Source of the DNA: Suilimivivens sp963650485
GTDB lineage: Bacteria; Bacillota; Clostridia; Lachnospirales; Lachnospiraceae
Length of the DNA: 64,000 nucleotides
Assembly (NCBI GenBank): GCA_963650485.1
Contig: CAVJLN010000012.1
Span: 1-64,000, forward strand
Direction: 5' to 3'
The notes under the pieces are model-generated. The model saw nothing but the letters and a program-made list of their open reading frames with translations, ran no database searches and had not been told where the DNA came from. Below are positions 62,484-64,000 of this stretch, piece after piece (the stretch's first letter is position 1; each line of letters starts with the position of its first letter). The position numbers and the translations under genes are program-made.

Positions 62484-63800
62484 GTGGATGCAATTCATAT
62501 CAGAGGTGGAAACGCCCTTTTCGGGGAAACAACGATACAAGGCTCAAAAAATGCAGTACTGCCGGTGATGGCAGCTGCCCTTTTGATCAATGATGTGTGT
62601 ACCATTGAGAACTGTCCGAGAATTCTGGATGTGGAGCATATGAAGAATCTGCTGCAGTCTCTTGGCTGTAAGGTGAGCCGGAGTAACCGGGCCATTACCA
62701 TTGATGCCTCAAGCCTTACGGATCTGACGGTGCAGCAGGAGGCAATCCGGAATGAGAATGTTACCTGTATGCGTTCTTCGATCATGCTTCTTGGCGCAAT
62801 GCTGGGAAGGATCGGGGAGGTTTCTCTTGCGTATCCCGGTGGATGCGTAATCGGAGAGCGTCCGATCGATCTTCACCTTCGTTCTTTAAAAAAGATGGGT
62901 GCGGAGTTTTATGAGGAAGAGGGATACTTCCGGGCTTATACAAGGGGCTTAAAGGGAGCAGTGATCCGGCTTCCGGTGGCCAGTGTTGGAGCGACCGAAA
63001 ATATCATTCTTGCAGCCGTAAAGGCTAGGGGTGTTACCGTACTTCAGAATGCCGCAAAAGAACCCGAGATCATTTCCTTATGTGAATTCCTGACAAAAGC
63101 CGGAGCCATCATCGAGGGAACCGGAACGGATACCCTGCTGATCAAGGGTCTGGAAGAACTGCATGGCATTACCTACCGGGTTCCGTCCGACCGTATTGTG
63201 GCAGGCACGTATCTTTTTAGCGTATTAGGAACCGGAGGGCATGTGTTTTTACGGGATGCACCGGTACAGCATATGCATGCCGTGTTGAAAAAGGCAGTGG
63301 AAATGGGGGCAAGACTTGCCATTTCCAGGGAAGGAATGTCGGTCATGGCAGATCCTGTCCGGAATGCCATTCCTTATACAAAGACCGAAATTTATCCGGG
63401 TTTTCCGACCGATATGCAGTCACCGCTGATGTCGGTTCTGACGAGGGCATCGGGCTTAAGTCTTATCGAGGAAACGATTTTTGAAAACCGGTTTCAGGTC
63501 GTGCCGGAGCTACGGAGCATGGGCGCGGATATCGAGCTTTTAAGTGAGCATAAAGCGTTGATTCACGGTGTGCCGAAGCTTTATGGCAGGGAAGTGAATG
63601 CCATGGAACTGCGGGGCGGAGCAGCTCTGATTATTGCAGGCTGTATGGCAGATGGCGAGACGGTCATTGATAACAAACATTTTATTGAGCGTGGATATGA
63701 GGACATCTGCCGGGATTACCGGAATCTCGGTGTGAATATTTATATAGGTAAGGATACGGATGGCAAAGAAAAAGAAACGCAAACCAGTCCAAAAGAATAA
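62484..63800 (+). CDS. murA: MurA, UDP-GlcNAc 1-carboxyvinyltransferase
   Basis: The 438-residue enzyme carries out the first committed step of peptidoglycan synthesis. It shows IQGSKNAVLPV (conserved Lys-Asn), the active cysteine loop PGGCVIGERPIDLHL and FPTDMQ. The fosfomycin-target cysteine is therefore present. GTG 62484 was chosen since GGAAGGTG lies 9 bases upstream; GTG 62472 falls in that site. Its 3' end overlaps the ftsQ start by 41 bases. Confidence 0.95.
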   Translation: MDAIHIRGGNALFGETTIQGSKNAVLPVMAAALLINDVCTIENCPRILDVEHMKNLLQSLGCKVSRSNRAITIDASSLTDLTVQQEAIRNENVTCMRSSIMLLGAMLGRIGEVSLAYPGGCVIGERPIDLHLRSLKKMGAEFYEEEGYFRAYTRGLKGAVIRLPVASVGATENIILAAVKARGVTVLQNAAKEPEIISLCEFLTKAGAIIEGTGTDTLLIKGLEELHGITYRVPSDRIVAGTYLFSVLGTGGHVFLRDAPVQHMHAVLKKAVEMGARLAISREGMSVMADPVRNAIPYTKTEIYPGFPTDMQSPLMSVLTRASGLSLIEETIFENRFQVVPELRSMGADIELLSEHKALIHGVPKLYGREVNAMELRGGAALIIAGCMADGETVIDNKHFIERGYEDICRDYRNLGVNIYIGKDTDGKEKETQTSPKE

Positions 63801-64000
63801 AGCAAAGATCAGGGCGCTGCCCAAAGCAAAACCGGTTAAAAAAAAGATATCGCTGGATGGTGGCTTTTTCCGGAATCATAAGAGTATTTTTATCATTCTG
63901 GGAATCATCCTCTTTCTGCTTCTGGGATTGCTTTTCGGATATCAGTATATTCTCACGAATTATACGGTGACGACCTCTTATGTGGAAGGAAATGTACACT
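63760..64000 (+). CDS. ftsQ: FtsQ/DivIB division protein, 5' part
   Basis: The first 80 residues are seen before the window ends. A very basic N-terminus (MAKKKKRKPVQKNKAKIRAL, continuing to residue 33) precedes one membrane helix (about 43-63) and the start of a POTRA domain (YTVTTSYVEGN). This topology and the place after murA mark FtsQ/DivIB, which links FtsL and FtsB. ATG 63760 follows AGGTAAGGA inside the end of murA, suggesting translational coupling. Confidence 0.88.
   Translation, partial: MAKKKKRKPVQKNKAKIRALPKAKPVKKKISLDGGFFRNHKSIFIILGIILFLLLGLLFGYQYILTNYTVTTSYVEGNVH

Overview
The window looks like a chromosomal segment of a Gram-positive anaerobe of class Clostridia, most likely family Lachnospiraceae. 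The evidence is a SCIFF ranthipeptide locus, a CIRCE-controlled groES-groEL operon, a single bifunctional Rel protein, HemZ, a TIGR04086-type membrane protein, a MurE of the diaminopimelate type and a dcw cluster with MraZ and two class B penicillin-binding proteins. Moderate G+C, strong AGGAGG-type ribosome binding sites and frequent GTG/TTG starts fit. Genus is not resolved. I saw no rRNA, tRNA, CRISPR array, prophage or transposase gene.

Layout. 1-3701: a small inverted-repeat element beside a 1177-residue CapA-type protein with two DUF6270-like domains. 3790-7020: a cation antiporter, a chemotaxis receptor and a degenerate GGDEF protein. 7257-9460: groES-groEL. 9862-14980: rel, a metallo-hydrolase and hemZ, with a perfect 589-bp tandem duplication that leaves broken copies of the last two genes. 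15001-21666: a regulator remnant, an active-type diguanylate cyclase, a lipoprotein, and a coupled operon of a membrane acyltransferase-like protein and two sister receptor phosphatases. 21802-26151: a TetR-type regulator and a two-gene ABC exporter that share a TTAG-N6-CTAA site. 26169-30799: GIY-YIG protein, a second TetR-type regulator, DegV, small membrane proteins and a CNNM/CBS protein.

30901-34923 is the SCIFF locus: a 47-residue six-cysteine precursor, its radical SAM/SPASM maturase and a fused SecDF immediately downstream. 35103-39718 holds recJ, a PfkB sugar kinase and murE. 39752-50480 is the classic Firmicutes block priA-def-fmt-metallopeptidase-rsmB-rlmN-stp-prkC-rsgA, which links translation maintenance with cell-envelope kinase signalling. 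ychF and lgt follow. 52805-64000 is the division and cell-wall (dcw) cluster: mraZ with its own repeat operator, rsmH, ftsL, ftsI-like, spoVD-like, mraY, murD, ftsW, murA and the start of ftsQ, which runs off the window.

Most genes belong to known families. The less ordinary signals are the N-terminal domain assembly at 168, the fresh 589-bp duplication, short repeat families (13-bp-ended elements; 43-bp terminator-like tandem units at two distant loci, one forming the end of rsmB), a repeat array between groES and groEL, and a terminator-like hairpin that contains the ribosome binding site of the second dcw penicillin-binding protein. I did not find a clear new multi-gene system; the strongest candidates for follow-up are the CapA-DUF6270 protein and the acyltransferase/twin-phosphatase operon.
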